From contig JAUIEM010000141.1 of assembly GCA_030428695.1 (NCBI GenBank), positions 1 through 21,964 of the forward strand: DNA of 21,964 bases, given 5' to 3'. This document shows, piece by piece, positions 14,333-21,964 of this stretch. Numbering within the stretch: position 1 is the stretch's first letter; each line of letters opens with the position of its first letter. The position numbers were made by a program, and so were the translations under genes. The DNA is from a bacterium (GTDB lineage: Bacteria > Planctomycetota > J058 > JAJDCP01). Under the pieces are notes generated by a model, which made no database searches, was not told where the DNA came from, and worked only from the letters and a program-made list of their open reading frames with translations.

Positions 14333-14872
14333 TCAGCCTGTCGGCTTCTTCACCCGGTAGTAGAGGAAGACGACGCCGCTGTCATAGGCCTTGAGGGCGG
14401 TCCGCTCGAGCTCGACCCGCGCGCCGACGGCCTGTGCGAGCGAGATGCCCGCGCCGATGATGAGCGGCATCAGCTTGACGATCACCTCGTCGATGAGGCC
14501 CGCATCGAACAGCTGCGCAGCGAGCTCCGCGCCGCCGCACAGGTAGATGTCCCCGCCCTTTTCGTGCTTCAGCGCCTCGACCCTGCCGACGACATCGGAG
14601 GAGATCAGGCTCACCGCCTCGTCAGGGCTCTCCTGGAGCGAGCGGGTCACCACGTAGGTCTTCAGCTGTGGGTAGGGGTTGGTCTTGCCGGCGGCGAGCC
14701 CCACGTCGTAGGTCTTGCGCCCCATGATCACCGCGTCGAACGAGCTCAGGGACTCCAGGTAGTCGGCGATGTGCGCTCCGGGTGGCACGGCGTTGAAGTC
14801 GTCGAGGCCCCCGTCCTGCCGGCAGATGAAGCCGTCCAGGGTGGTCGCCATGTAGTACTTGAGGCTGCGCAC
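14333..14872 (-). CDS. Dihydrofolate-reductase-like protein (RibD C-terminal domain family)
   Basis: A 179-residue protein of the stand-alone RibD-C/DHFR-like family (YyaP/YwjB type). Motifs are MRSLKYYMATTLDGFI at the start, DAVIMGRKTYDVG, and GGDIYLCGGAELAAQLFDAGLIDEVIVKLMPLIIGAG, where the Gly-rich loop binds NADPH in relatives. Family members reduce pteridine- or riboflavin-type substrates, but most, like this one, have no proven reaction. Two GTG codons are adjacent at 14875 and 14872. AGGAG lies three bases before the first and six before the second, so I prefer 14872. It is the last gene of the NuoF-like/FAD-oxidase/TerB run, 43 bases after terB. Confidence 0.85.
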   Translation of the reverse strand: MRSLKYYMATTLDGFICRQDGGLDDFNAVPPGAHIADYLESLSSFDAVIMGRKTYDVGLAAGKTNPYPQLKTYVVTRSLQESPDEAVSLISSDVVGRVEALKHEKGGDIYLCGGAELAAQLFDAGLIDEVIVKLMPLIIGAGISLAQAVGARVELERTALKAYDSGVVFLYYRVKKPTG

Positions 14873-14915
14873 CACGCTCTCCTTCGGTTCGAGTAGAGGG
14901 AAGGGGAACGCCAGG

Positions 14916-15284
14916 CTACCGCGCCCGCCGCTTCGCGAGCAGGATCAGCCCCTGCACGTCGCTCTCGCCCAGCTTGAGTCGGGCCCCGAGGCGGGTGAGG
15001 AAGGCCCGCTCCTCGGCGCCGAGCTCCTTGTCCGCGGCGGCGATGGTGCAGGCCGAGGCGAAGGCGCGCTGGGCGAGCTCGGGGTCGACCTCGCCGTCGA
15101 GCAGGGCGTCGGCCTGCTGCGGGTCCTGCAGGAAGGCCTCGACCTCCGTCAGCTTGTCGAGGCCGAGCAGCTTCGCGAGGAAATGCACCCGCGCGGCCTC
15201 GGCCGGGTCGAGGCTGCCGTCGGACCAGGCGGCGGCGGTCGATGCCGCCAGCAGCAGTTTCTGCTCGTCGCTCCACTCGGCCAT
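14916..15284 (-). CDS. TerB-like protein
   Basis: A 122-residue all-helical protein resembling TerB-fold proteins: DEQKLLLAASTAAAWSDGSLDPAEAARVHFLAKLLG, then CTIAAADKELGAEERAFLTRLGARLKL. Two acidic motifs, WSDGSLDPAE and AADKELGAEE, lie at the positions where TerB and TerB-like domains carry metal-binding acidic residues. TerB is named for tellurite resistance, but stand-alone TerB-like proteins have diverse or unknown roles, and no other ter gene is present. The ATG at 15284 has AGGAG five bases upstream; a GTG one codon earlier is less well placed. The ribosome-binding site overlaps the stop codon of the FAD oxidase gene, 10 bases upstream. Confidence 0.8.
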   Translation of the reverse strand: MAEWSDEQKLLLAASTAAAWSDGSLDPAEAARVHFLAKLLGLDKLTEVEAFLQDPQQADALLDGEVDPELAQRAFASACTIAAADKELGAEERAFLTRLGARLKLGESDVQGLILLAKRRAR

Positions 15285-15294
15285 CACGTCTCCT

Positions 15295-16863
15295 TCAGGA
15301 TGTCTCCGCGGGGAACAGCACTCCGGGGGCGAGCCGCCCGCGCGGATCGAGCACCCGCTTGACCGCGCGCATCGCGGCGATGCCCGCGGCGCCCCGGAAG
15401 ACCCGGAGCAGCTTCTGTTTGGTCGGGTTGCGCCCGGTGCCGTGCTCGGCGAGGGGGCAGCCGCCCCGGGCGATCGCGTCCTCGGCGAAGCGGAAGAGCA
15501 GCGCGCGGGCGCGGTCGATCTCCGCCTCGCTGGACACGAAGATGTTCAGGTGCACGTTGCCGTCGGAGATGTGTCCCCAGTGGTTGCCGCGCAGCCCGGC
15601 CTCGGCGAGCGCCTGGCGCTGCATCGCGAGGTGGGGGCGCAGCGCGGCGAAGGGCACGACCGCGTCGAGGGCCTGGCGGTGCACCGCCGGGCAGCCGCGC
15701 TTGGCCTCGGCCGTCAGCTCGTTGACCCGCATCGGCACTGCCTCGCGCAGGGCGTACAGGGCCTTGCGGCGGATGCGGTCGCCGGGCATCGCCAGCTCGA
15801 GGGCGTCGAGCAGGTCGTGGCGCGCGAGCTGCTGGAAGAGCCGCAGCACCGGGCCGTCTTCGGCGGGGGAGCCTTCGAGCGCGGCCTCGTAGGCGGCGAG
15901 GATGTCCGCCTCCGGCACCGCCTCCCGCAGCTCGAGCTCGAACAGGATCGCGAGGGCCGCATCCTCCGGAATCCCGACCCGGCTGCGCGCCGGCACGTCG
16001 GTCTCCCGCAGCAGCGCGAGCGACCCGCCGCCCAGGTGCTCGATCGCGCGCACGTCGAGCCCGCGCGGATCGCCCGTCTCCCGGGTGCGCCGCGAGGCCT
16101 CGCGCAGCTCCGCGACGACCGCGAAGCCGCGCTCTTCGTCGGGGAAGCACAGCCAGCCGGTCAGCGTGCCCGCCGGCGCGGGTGTCAGGGCGAGCTCGAC
16201 CTCGCACAGCACGCCGAGGGTGCCCTCGGAGCCGACGAACAGGTCGACCGCGTCGAGCGCGTCGGCGGCGTGGTAGCCGGCCGACACCTTGCGCACCGCC
16301 GGGTTGCGGTAGGCCGGAACCGGCACCCGCAGGCTGCGCCCTCCGACGGGCAGCTCGAGCACGCCGTCGCGCGCCCGGTGCTCGCCGCGGCGCAGCCGCA
16401 GCACGGAGCCTTCGGCGAGCACGACGGTCAGCCCGACCACCCAGTCGCGGGTCGACCCGTACTTGAAGGTCGCCGAGCCGGCCGCGTTGGTCGCCGCGTT
16501 GCCGCCGATGCTCGCGCCGTCGTAGGTCGGCGCCGGCGGGTAGAACAGCCCCGCCTCGGCCGCGCAGGCCTGGACGTCGCGCACCAGCACCCCGGCCCCC
16601 GCCCGCAGCCGGTCTCCGTCGCGCTCGAGCCGGTCGAGGCCGGCGAGGGCGAGCAGCGTCTCACCGAACGGCGTCGCGCCGCCGGTCAGGGACGACTGCG
16701 CGCCGATCGCGAGCACCGGCTCGGCGCTTCCCGCGAGAAAGGCGGAGACCTCGTCGACCGAGCGCGGCCGCACCAGGCGCGGGCTGTGCCCCCCCGGGGT
16801 GCAGGCGGCGTCGCTGAGGAAGCCCGCGAGCAGGGCGGGATCCTCCGTCGCGTGGAGCTCCAC
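15295..16863 (-). CDS. FAD-linked oxidase, GlcD / D-lactate dehydrogenase family
   Basis: A 522-residue flavoprotein of the vanillyl-alcohol-oxidase superfamily, oxidising a 2-hydroxyacid such as D-lactate or glycolate. The FAD-binding PCMH domain shows VLAIGAQSSLTGGATPFG (50-67) and GASIGGNAATNAAGSATFKYGSTRDWVVGL (116-145). The C-terminal cap has GHISDGNVHLNI (430-441) and EHGTGRNPTKQKLL (473-486), where the family normally shows EHGIG followed by K. There is no C-terminal Fe-S extension. The start is a GTG at 16863 with GGAGG six bases upstream, inside the last codons of the NuoF-like gene. Together with that partner it could pass electrons from a hydroxyacid to NAD+ or in reverse; the precise substrate cannot be read. 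Confidence 0.9.
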   Translation of the reverse strand: MELHATEDPALLAGFLSDAACTPGGHSPRLVRPRSVDEVSAFLAGSAEPVLAIGAQSSLTGGATPFGETLLALAGLDRLERDGDRLRAGAGVLVRDVQACAAEAGLFYPPAPTYDGASIGGNAATNAAGSATFKYGSTRDWVVGLTVVLAEGSVLRLRRGEHRARDGVLELPVGGRSLRVPVPAYRNPAVRKVSAGYHAADALDAVDLFVGSEGTLGVLCEVELALTPAPAGTLTGWLCFPDEERGFAVVAELREASRRTRETGDPRGLDVRAIEHLGGGSLALLRETDVPARSRVGIPEDAALAILFELELREAVPEADILAAYEAALEGSPAEDGPVLRLFQQLARHDLLDALELAMPGDRIRRKALYALREAVPMRVNELTAEAKRGCPAVHRQALDAVVPFAALRPHLAMQRQALAEAGLRGNHWGHISDGNVHLNIFVSSEAEIDRARALLFRFAEDAIARGGCPLAEHGTGRNPTKQKLLRVFRGAAGIAAMRAVKRVLDPRGRLAPGVLFPAETS

Positions 16864-16864
16864 C

Positions 16865-18358
16865 TCAGGCCTCCGGCGCCTCGCCCGCGCGTTTCTCGAG
16901 CCACTCGGCGAGGGCGGCCCCGACCTGCTCGTCGAGGCTGAGCCCGGCCTGGTCGGCGAGGGCCTGCAGCAGCTTCTCCTGGGTCGGGTCGAGCTGCACG
17001 GTCGCGCCGAGCTCGATCTTCTCGGCGACCTCGCTCGGGAAATCGTAGGACCAGTCCGGCTGCTTGAAGCGCTGCACCGGGTCGAGGGTGAAGGTGTGCT
17101 GCACGGGGTCGTGCTCGACCATCTTCGGCAGCGGCCAGGGCTTGCTCGGGCGCGGCTTCTCGAAGGCCGCCGGGAAGGCCTCGACCAGGCTGGGGATCAG
17201 CTCGGAGGCCTGGACCGGCAGGTAGCAGCGGTTGCCCTGGGGCGCGAAGCGCACGCCGTACAGCATGCGCTCGAGGTTGTGGGCCTCGCGCCGCTCGGGG
17301 TCGCGCAGCTCGTCGAGGTTGGTCCAGGCCTCGTGCAGCCCGGCCTTGCAGGCGCTGCACTGGCTGCAGCTCTCGACGTACAGGAAGCGCAGCACGCTGT
17401 CGGCGACCGCGGCGATGTCGGCGGCGTCGTCGAGGGCGATGAAGCCGGCCGAGCCCAGGCCCGAGCCGGCCGCGGACAGCGCGTCGAAGCTCGCCGGGGT
17501 GTCGAGCTTGTCCTCGGTCAACAGCCCCGCCGAGGTCCCGCACAGCGCCCCGACCAGGCGGCGCCCCTCGCGCGGGCCGCCGCCGACCCCGGTCAGGATC
17601 TCCCGCATCGGCAGACCCGTCGGCAGCTCGTACACGCCGGGGGTCTGGACGTCGCCGGAGATCGTGAAGATCGCGTAGCCCGGGGTGTCTTCTGCGCCGA
17701 TCTCGCGGAAGGAGGAGGCGCCGTGGGCGATGATCCCCGGCACCCGGGCGAAGGTCTCGACGTTGTTGACCAGGGCGGGGTTCGGCTCCCGCGGGGTCGC
17801 GTTCAGGCCCCACGCGTAGGGCGGGTAGTGGGCCTCGCGGGGCAGCGGCTCGGCGTTCTCGATGAAGTTGAGGAGCGCCTTCTCCTCGCCGAACAGGTAC
17901 TCCTCCGGACCCTGCACCAGCTCGATCTCCAGCCCGTCGAGCACCTCCGCCATCTGCTCGAGGGCCCGGTCGAGGGCGCGGTTCGCCTTCCCGAAGGAGG
18001 CCTTCGTCGGCAGGTACAGCGCGTTCGTCCCGAGCACGTGGGCGGCGATCGCCATGCCCTCGAGCACGGCGTAGGGGTTCATGCGCAGGACGGTGCGGTC
18101 CTTGAAGGTGCCGGGCTCGCCCTCCGCGCCGTTGCACACCACCGCGCGGTTGCCGTGCTTCGAGTCGAACACCGTGTTCCACTTCTTCCCGGTCGGGAAG
18201 CCCGCGCCGCCGCGACCGCGCAGCCGCGCCTTCTTCAGCGCCTCGATGACCGCCTCGGGGCGCATCCCCCGGGCCTTCTCCAGCCCGCCGCCGGTCGCGG
18301 CGAGGTAGTCCTCGTAGGTCTGGAACGGAGCTTCAGGAAGGAGGCGGTGAGGTTGCAT
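16865..18358 (-). CDS. NuoF-like NADH-binding flavo-iron-sulfur subunit (51 kDa family)
   Basis: A 497-residue homologue of the complex I NADH-binding subunit. FMN/NADH motifs are [13 protein letters not shown] (48-60), [13 protein letters not shown] (76-88) and [15 protein letters not shown] (154-168), in which the usual Cys before GEE is Phe. The SLBB segment [14 protein letters not shown] follows (235-248). The [4Fe-4S] ligands C331, C334, C337 and C378 keep the classical C-x2-C-x2-C-x40-C spacing. About 110 extra residues follow the cluster domain. No NuoE or NuoG gene is adjacent; instead a GlcD-type FAD oxidase starts one base downstream. The ATG at 18358 has GGGAG a few bases upstream. 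It likely works as a diaphorase module in a soluble complex, not in complex I. Confidence 0.9.
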   Translation of the reverse strand: MQPHRLLPEAPFQTYEDYLAATGGGLEKARGMRPEAVIEALKKARLRGRGGAGFPTGKKWNTVFDSKHGNRAVVCNGAEGEPGTFKDRTVLRMNPYAVLEGMAIAAHVLGTNALYLPTKASFGKANRALDRALEQMAEVLDGLEIELVQGPEEYLFGEEKALLNFIENAEPLPREAHYPPYAWGLNATPREPNPALVNNVETFARVPGIIAHGASSFREIGAEDTPGYAIFTISGDVQTPGVYELPTGLPMREILTGVGGGPREGRRLVGALCGTSAGLLTEDKLDTPASFDALSAAGSGLGSAGFIALDDAADIAAVADSVLRFLYVESCSQCSACKAGLHEAWTNLDELRDPERREAHNLERMLYGVRFAPQGNRCYLPVQASELIPSLVEAFPAAFEKPRPSKPWPLPKMVEHDPVQHTFTLDPVQRFKQPDWSYDFPSEVAEKIELGATVQLDPTQEKLLQALADQAGLSLDEQVGAALAEWLEKRAGEAPEA

Positions 18359-18362
18359 CGGA

Positions 18363-18392
18363 TTGACTCCCTTCGCGGGTTCGCGCTATAGT
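18363..18392 (+). promoter_or_regulatory. Sigma-70-type promoter of the GNAT gene
   Basis: TTGACT (18363-18368) and TATAGT (18387-18392) are separated by 18 bases; the start point would be near 18399, giving a leader of about 80 bases. The leader contains a short hairpin, GGTAC/GTACC. The -10 overlaps a TATAGC reading on the minus strand toward the NuoF-like gene, but that direction lacks a -35. Confidence 0.62.
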
Positions 18393-18481
18393 CCCGTCGC
18401 ACTCAGCGATGGATGGCCCGGCGGTACATGCATCAGACCGTACCTGTCGGCGCGATGCAAGTCGGGGAAGGGGGATTTCCC

Positions 18482-18940
18482 ATGGCGGATGTCGAGATCC
18501 GTGAGATCCGGGAAGGCGATGTCGAGGCGGTGATCGCCGTCGACAACAAGCTCGGCAGCTTCCGCCGCGCCGGCTGGTGGCGCGGCCTGCTCGGCCTGTA
18601 CATCGGCGAGGCGGCGCCGTCGGACAGCCTCGCGCCGGTGTTCTGCCAGGTCGCGATCCTCGAGGGCAAGCTGATCGGCTTCATCCTCGGTGACATCCAG
18701 GCCTGGCAGTTCGGCATCCCCCGCTGCGGACGCATCGTCGCGATCGGCGTCGACCCCGAGCACACCCGCAAGGGCGTCGCCTCGAAGCTCGCCCGCTCGC
18801 TGCTCGAGGTCTTCAGCGAGCGCAACCTGCCTCACGTGCAGTGCCTCGCCCGCGCCGACGACCCGATGTTCGCCTTCTTCAGCTCGCTCGGCTTCCAGCC
18901 TTCGGACCAGCAGGTGCTCGAGCGCCGGCTCGAGCCCTGA
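18482..18940 (+). CDS. GNAT-family N-acetyltransferase
   Basis: A 152-residue acetyltransferase with the acetyl-CoA binding motif A strand and loop CGRIVAIGVDPEHTRKGVASKLARSLLEVF (82-111). The pyrophosphate loop reads TRKGVA where Q/R-x-x-G-x-G/A is usual. The motif B-like end FAFFSSLGFQP (130-140) is also present. The fold begins ADVEIREIREGDVEAVIAVD. The ATG at 18482 has a GGGGGA stretch upstream; earlier in-frame ATGs at 18413 and 18455 would add residues with no GNAT similarity. Substrate is unknown; protein lysine or N-terminal acetylation and small-molecule acetylation are all possible. The gene is divergent from the NuoF-like operon and convergent with the kinase, 29 bases apart. Confidence 0.88.
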   Translation: MADVEIREIREGDVEAVIAVDNKLGSFRRAGWWRGLLGLYIGEAAPSDSLAPVFCQVAILEGKLIGFILGDIQAWQFGIPRCGRIVAIGVDPEHTRKGVASKLARSLLEVFSERNLPHVQCLARADDPMFAFFSSLGFQPSDQQVLERRLEP

Positions 18941-18969
18941 TCCCGGTCGATCCCGGCTGATCCGGCGCG

Positions 18970-21964
18970 CTACGCCTCCTCCAGGGTCGCTTCGAGCGCC
19001 GCCTTCGCCTCCGCGAGCTCATCCCGCAGCCGCTGCAGCAGCTCCTCGGGCGCGCGCTCGGCGCCGTCCTTGCCCAACGCCTCGAGCCCGGCGCAGGTCT
19101 CCGCCGCGCGCAGCACCCCGAGCATCCGGCAGCTGCCCTTGAGCTTGTGGGCGCACAGGGCCAGCGTGTGGGCGTCGGCGGCCTGCTCCAGCTCGGCGAG
19201 CTCGGCCGGGGAGTGGCGCAGGAACAGCTTGACGTGCCGCGGCCGGCGCCGGATCGTCGGGTCGAGGGTGCCCTCGCGCACCGGGCGTGCGGGCTCCGCC
19301 GCGGGGGCTTCCTCCGCCGACGGTGTTGGAAGCGCCTCCGTCGGCGCTGCTTCCGCCTTCGCCTTCGCGGAGCGCGGCTGCCCGACCACCCCCCAGCGCC
19401 GCAGGGTGCGACGCAACACGCGCAGGCGCACCGGCTTGGTCAGGTAGTCGTCCATGCCCGCCGCGAGCACCTTCTCGCGCTCGCCCTGCAAGGCGTGGGC
19501 GGTCAGGGCGATGATCGGGATGCGGCGCTCGTGCCCGAGGCCGCGGATCTCCCGGCAGGCGTCGTAGCCGTTCAGCTCGGGCATCTGGCAGTCCATCAGC
19601 ACGGCGCCGAAGGCATCCGGGGTGGCCTGGTAGGCGTCGACGGCCTCGCGCCCGTTCTCGACCACCCTCGAGTCGATGCCGAGCTCCTCGAGCATGTCGT
19701 GGGTCACGGCGCGATTGACCGGGTTGTCGTCGGCGACCAGGACGGTCGGGCGTGCGCCCTCCGCCGCCAGCGGGAACTCCGAGATCGGCGGCGCCTCGTC
19801 GCTCGGCGCCGGCTCCTCGCCGCGGGCGAAGCGCGCGGTGAACCACACCGTGGTGCCGACGCCGAGCTCGCTCGTCAGGCCGATCGCGCCCTGCATCTTC
19901 GCGACCAGCTGCTTGCAGATCGCGAGCCCGAGGCCCGTGCCCTGCTGGGCGCGGGTGGTCGACTCGTCGACCTGGGTGAAGCTCTCGAACACCCGCTGCT
20001 GGTCTTCCGGCGGGATGCCGACGCCGGTGTCGCGCACCTCGAAGCGCAGGAGGGCGCTGTCGGCGTCCTTCTCGACCAGCTTGGCGACCAGCGTCACCGA
20101 GCCCTCATCGGTGAACTTGATCGCGTTGTTCGTCAGGTTGATCAGCACCTGGGACAGCCGCTGGGGATCGCCGCGCAGGCCGCGCGGCAGCTTGAAGCCC
20201 CCGACCTTGAGCGTCAGGCCCTTGCGCGCCGCCAGGGCCTTGAGCAGGTCGGCGACCCCGTCGAGCTGGGCGCGGACGTCGAGGGGCTCGTCGCGCAGGG
20301 TCAGCTCGCCGGCCTCGACCTTCGACAGGTCGAGGATGTCGTTGATCAGCGCGAGCAGCCCCTGCCCCGAGCTCTGCAGGGTGCTGACGTAGCCCTGTTG
20401 GCGCTTGTCGAGCTCGGTGCGCAAGAGCAGCTCGGTCAGGCCGATCACGGCGTTCAGGGGCGTGCGGATCTCGTGGCTCATGTTGGCGAGGAACTGGCTC
20501 TTGACGCGCGAGGCCTCCGCGAGCCGCGCGTTCGCGATCGCGATGCGCTGGCGGTTGTAGAGGAACAGCGCCGTCAGGCCGAGCAGCAGGGCGATGGTGA
20601 AGGCGGTGCCGAGCATCTCGTTCGCCCGGTAGGCGGCGAGGAAGGCGTAGGCTTCGTCCGCCTCGATCTCGGTCGCGATGCCGAGCCCGAGCTCCTCGTT
20701 CCAGCGCCACGCCCCGATCACCTCGGTGCCGCGGTAGTTGCGGTAGCCGTCGAGGTCGAAGCCCGCGTTGCCGGCCAGCGCCTGCTCGGCCATCCGGGTC
20801 AGCGGCCGCTCGGCCGGCCAGCCCGCGGGCGCCTGCCCGGCGAGCAGGTTGAAGCCGGGGTCGCGCAGCGGCAGAAACGGATCGTCGCCGCGCTGGCCCG
20901 CTTCCCGCAGCTCCTGGTCGAAGCGGCTCGTGCTGATCAGGTCCGCGTGGCGGTTGAAGGCGTAGGTCTCGCCGCTGTCGCCGAGCTCCCCGCGCGCGAG
21001 GATCTCGCTGAAGGCCGCGGCGGGAGGGAAGCGGAAGAGCAGAATGGCCCGCGCCGACGCCCCCTCGCGAAGCGCCGCGGCGACCACCAGCTCGCGGTCG
21101 AGGGGCGCCGGCAGCGGGACGTTGCCCGGCAGGGCGAGGACGCTGTAGCCCGGCGCCTGCGCGAGTCGCTCGCGCAGCGGGTCCGGGAGGCTGAGCGAGC
21201 GCCCCGGCCCGAGCCCCGGCCCGGCCTGCCCGGCGAGGATGACGCCGTCAGGCCGCAGCACGAGCAGCGCGGAGGCGCCGGCGCTGACCCGCGCGCCGTC
21301 GAGGACCGCGAGGGCCTCTTCGTCCGCTCCGGCCCCCAGCGCTGCCACCGCCTGCCGCAGGCGCTCGCGGCTCGCCGCCCGGCGCGCTTCGGCCTCGCGC
21401 TCGCGCAGCCAGCCCTCGACCGCGAGGCTGCTGGTGCGACGCAGGCTGGCGAGGGTGTTGCGCGCGTCCTGCCGGGCCTGTTGCACCACCCGCGAGCGGG
21501 TCCAGGCGCCGGCGGCGAGCACGGCGACGATCGCCAGGCCGCACACGGCGAGGATCTTCCAGTCGCCGAGCAGCCAGTGGCGGTGGGGCGGCGCCGGCTC
21601 GGCGCGGCGCGGGCGGAGGAACCACAGCAGCAAGCCGGCGCCGAGGCAGAGGAGCGCGATCGGCAGGAACAGGTCGTCGCCGGCGCGCTCGAGCTCGAGG
21701 GCGATCCAGCGGCGCTTGATCGCCAGGCGCTCGGCCTCCGGGATGCTGTCGAGGGCGAGCTGCAGGATGTCGCGCAGGGGCTCGAGCTCGCGACGGCACG
21801 CCATCGAGAGCTTCCACACGAAGCCCGACTCGCCGGCGATGCGCAGGTTGGTCAGGCCCGCCGCCTCGATCTCGAAGCTCGCGACCGCGATGTTCGCGAT
21901 CACCGCGTCGACCGCGCCGAAGGCGACGCGGTCGAGGCCGGTGCGCACGTCCGGGACCTCGACG
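18970..21964 (-). CDS. Hybrid sensor histidine kinase with SBP and Cache-like sensors, REC and HPt (5' partial)
   Basis: The frame stays open to the window edge, so the N-terminus is missing; a GTG at 21948 is internal, not the start. Numbering from it, residues 1-75 are the end of a family-3 solute-binding domain (GLDRVAFGAVDAVIANIAVASFEIE ... GLTNLRIAGE), as in BvgS/EvgS. Two membrane segments follow (about 93-112 and 130-150), then a Cache-like extracytoplasmic region (about 150-435) and a third membrane segment (about 445-465). HisKA carries H492 in NMSHEIRTPLN; the HATPase has N-box NLTNNAIKF, DTGVGIP and GTGLGLAI. The receiver has VLVADDNPVN, phosphoacceptor D786 in MDCQMPELNG and YLTKP. 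A C-terminal HPt domain has H934 in CAHKLKG. The protein contains a full H-D-H phosphorelay; its output regulator is not in the window. Confidence 0.93.
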   Translation of the reverse strand, partial: VEVPDVRTGLDRVAFGAVDAVIANIAVASFEIEAAGLTNLRIAGESGFVWKLSMACRRELEPLRDILQLALDSIPEAERLAIKRRWIALELERAGDDLFLPIALLCLGAGLLLWFLRPRRAEPAPPHRHWLLGDWKILAVCGLAIVAVLAAGAWTRSRVVQQARQDARNTLASLRRTSSLAVEGWLREREAEARRAASRERLRQAVAALGAGADEEALAVLDGARVSAGASALLVLRPDGVILAGQAGPGLGPGRSLSLPDPLRERLAQAPGYSVLALPGNVPLPAPLDRELVVAAALREGASARAILLFRFPPAAAFSEILARGELGDSGETYAFNRHADLISTSRFDQELREAGQRGDDPFLPLRDPGFNLLAGQAPAGWPAERPLTRMAEQALAGNAGFDLDGYRNYRGTEVIGAWRWNEELGLGIATEIEADEAYAFLAAYRANEMLGTAFTIALLLGLTALFLYNRQRIAIANARLAEASRVKSQFLANMSHEIRTPLNAVIGLTELLLRTELDKRQQGYVSTLQSSGQGLLALINDILDLSKVEAGELTLRDEPLDVRAQLDGVADLLKALAARKGLTLKVGGFKLPRGLRGDPQRLSQVLINLTNNAIKFTDEGSVTLVAKLVEKDADSALLRFEVRDTGVGIPPEDQQRVFESFTQVDESTTRAQQGTGLGLAICKQLVAKMQGAIGLTSELGVGTTVWFTARFARGEEPAPSDEAPPISEFPLAAEGARPTVLVADDNPVNRAVTHDMLEELGIDSRVVENGREAVDAYQATPDAFGAVLMDCQMPELNGYDACREIRGLGHERRIPIIALTAHALQGEREKVLAAGMDDYLTKPVRLRVLRRTLRRWGVVGQPRSAKAKAEAAPTEALPTPSAEEAPAAEPARPVREGTLDPTIRRRPRHVKLFLRHSPAELAELEQAADAHTLALCAHKLKGSCRMLGVLRAAETCAGLEALGKDGAERAPEELLQRLRDELAEAKAALEATLEEA

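Noticed and set aside
14916..15284. Tellurite-resistance cluster
   Set aside because: Only a single TerB-like gene is present, with no terA, terC, terD or terZ homologue nearby.
14974..18391. Long plus-strand frames opposite the FAD oxidase and NuoF-like genes
   Set aside because: Antisense shadows; both real genes carry cofactor motifs and ribosome-binding sites on the minus strand.

Overview
This is a G+C-rich bacterial segment (about 70% by eye) with tightly packed genes, a sigma-54 activator, secreted proteins and a hybrid sensor kinase with a periplasmic ligand-binding domain. These suggest a diderm bacterium. The SRP RNA is the large, Alu-domain type and lies in the order tadA - SRP RNA - dnaX - ybaB known from Bacillus. 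That argues against an ordinary gamma-proteobacterium and fits a deep-branching high-GC lineage such as Planctomycetota or a neighbour; the phylum is not settled from this sequence.

Layout. (1) 1-3103, plus strand: the end of an NtrC-type activator, a PHP-domain phosphoesterase (YciV/RNase AM type), class II fumarase and a hotdog thioesterase. (2) 3073-3970: an island of lower G+C with a RAYT transposase on the minus strand and, upstream of it, a REPIN-like pair of palindromes. (3) 3971-4830, plus: a Cys-rich protein with a duplicated four-Cys module, translationally coupled to a small luciferase-family protein. (4) 4844-8361, minus: one strong sigma-70-type promoter, then tRNA-Arg(ACG), tadA, tRNA-Ser(CGA), tRNA-Ser(GGA) and large SRP RNA, closed by a terminator, followed by dnaX and ybaB. 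(5) 8379-8554: a long imperfect inverted repeat. (6) 8629-11087: a membrane-anchored alpha/beta hydrolase and 4-alpha-glucanotransferase, converging with a 58-bp tail overlap. (7) 11201-14328, plus: a large secreted VIT/vWA/TPR/DUF2135 protein, a perfect terminator and a 42-residue membrane peptide. (8) 14333-18358, minus: a four-gene run of NuoF-like NADH dehydrogenase subunit, GlcD-type FAD oxidase, TerB-like protein and dihydrofolate-reductase-like protein. (9) 18482-18940: a GNAT acetyltransferase with a good promoter. (10) 18970 to the window end, minus: a hybrid histidine kinase with two extracytoplasmic sensor regions, cut by the window edge.

The most striking arrangement is around tadA. 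TadA makes inosine at the wobble base of tRNA-Arg(ACG). Here its ATG follows the last base of that very tRNA with no gap, and its reading frame has no stop before the next tRNA gene, running through all of tRNA-Ser(CGA). Normal tRNA end-processing would therefore leave a leaderless tadA message and remove its stop codon. This is a candidate for coupling between tRNA maturation and synthesis of the enzyme that modifies it.
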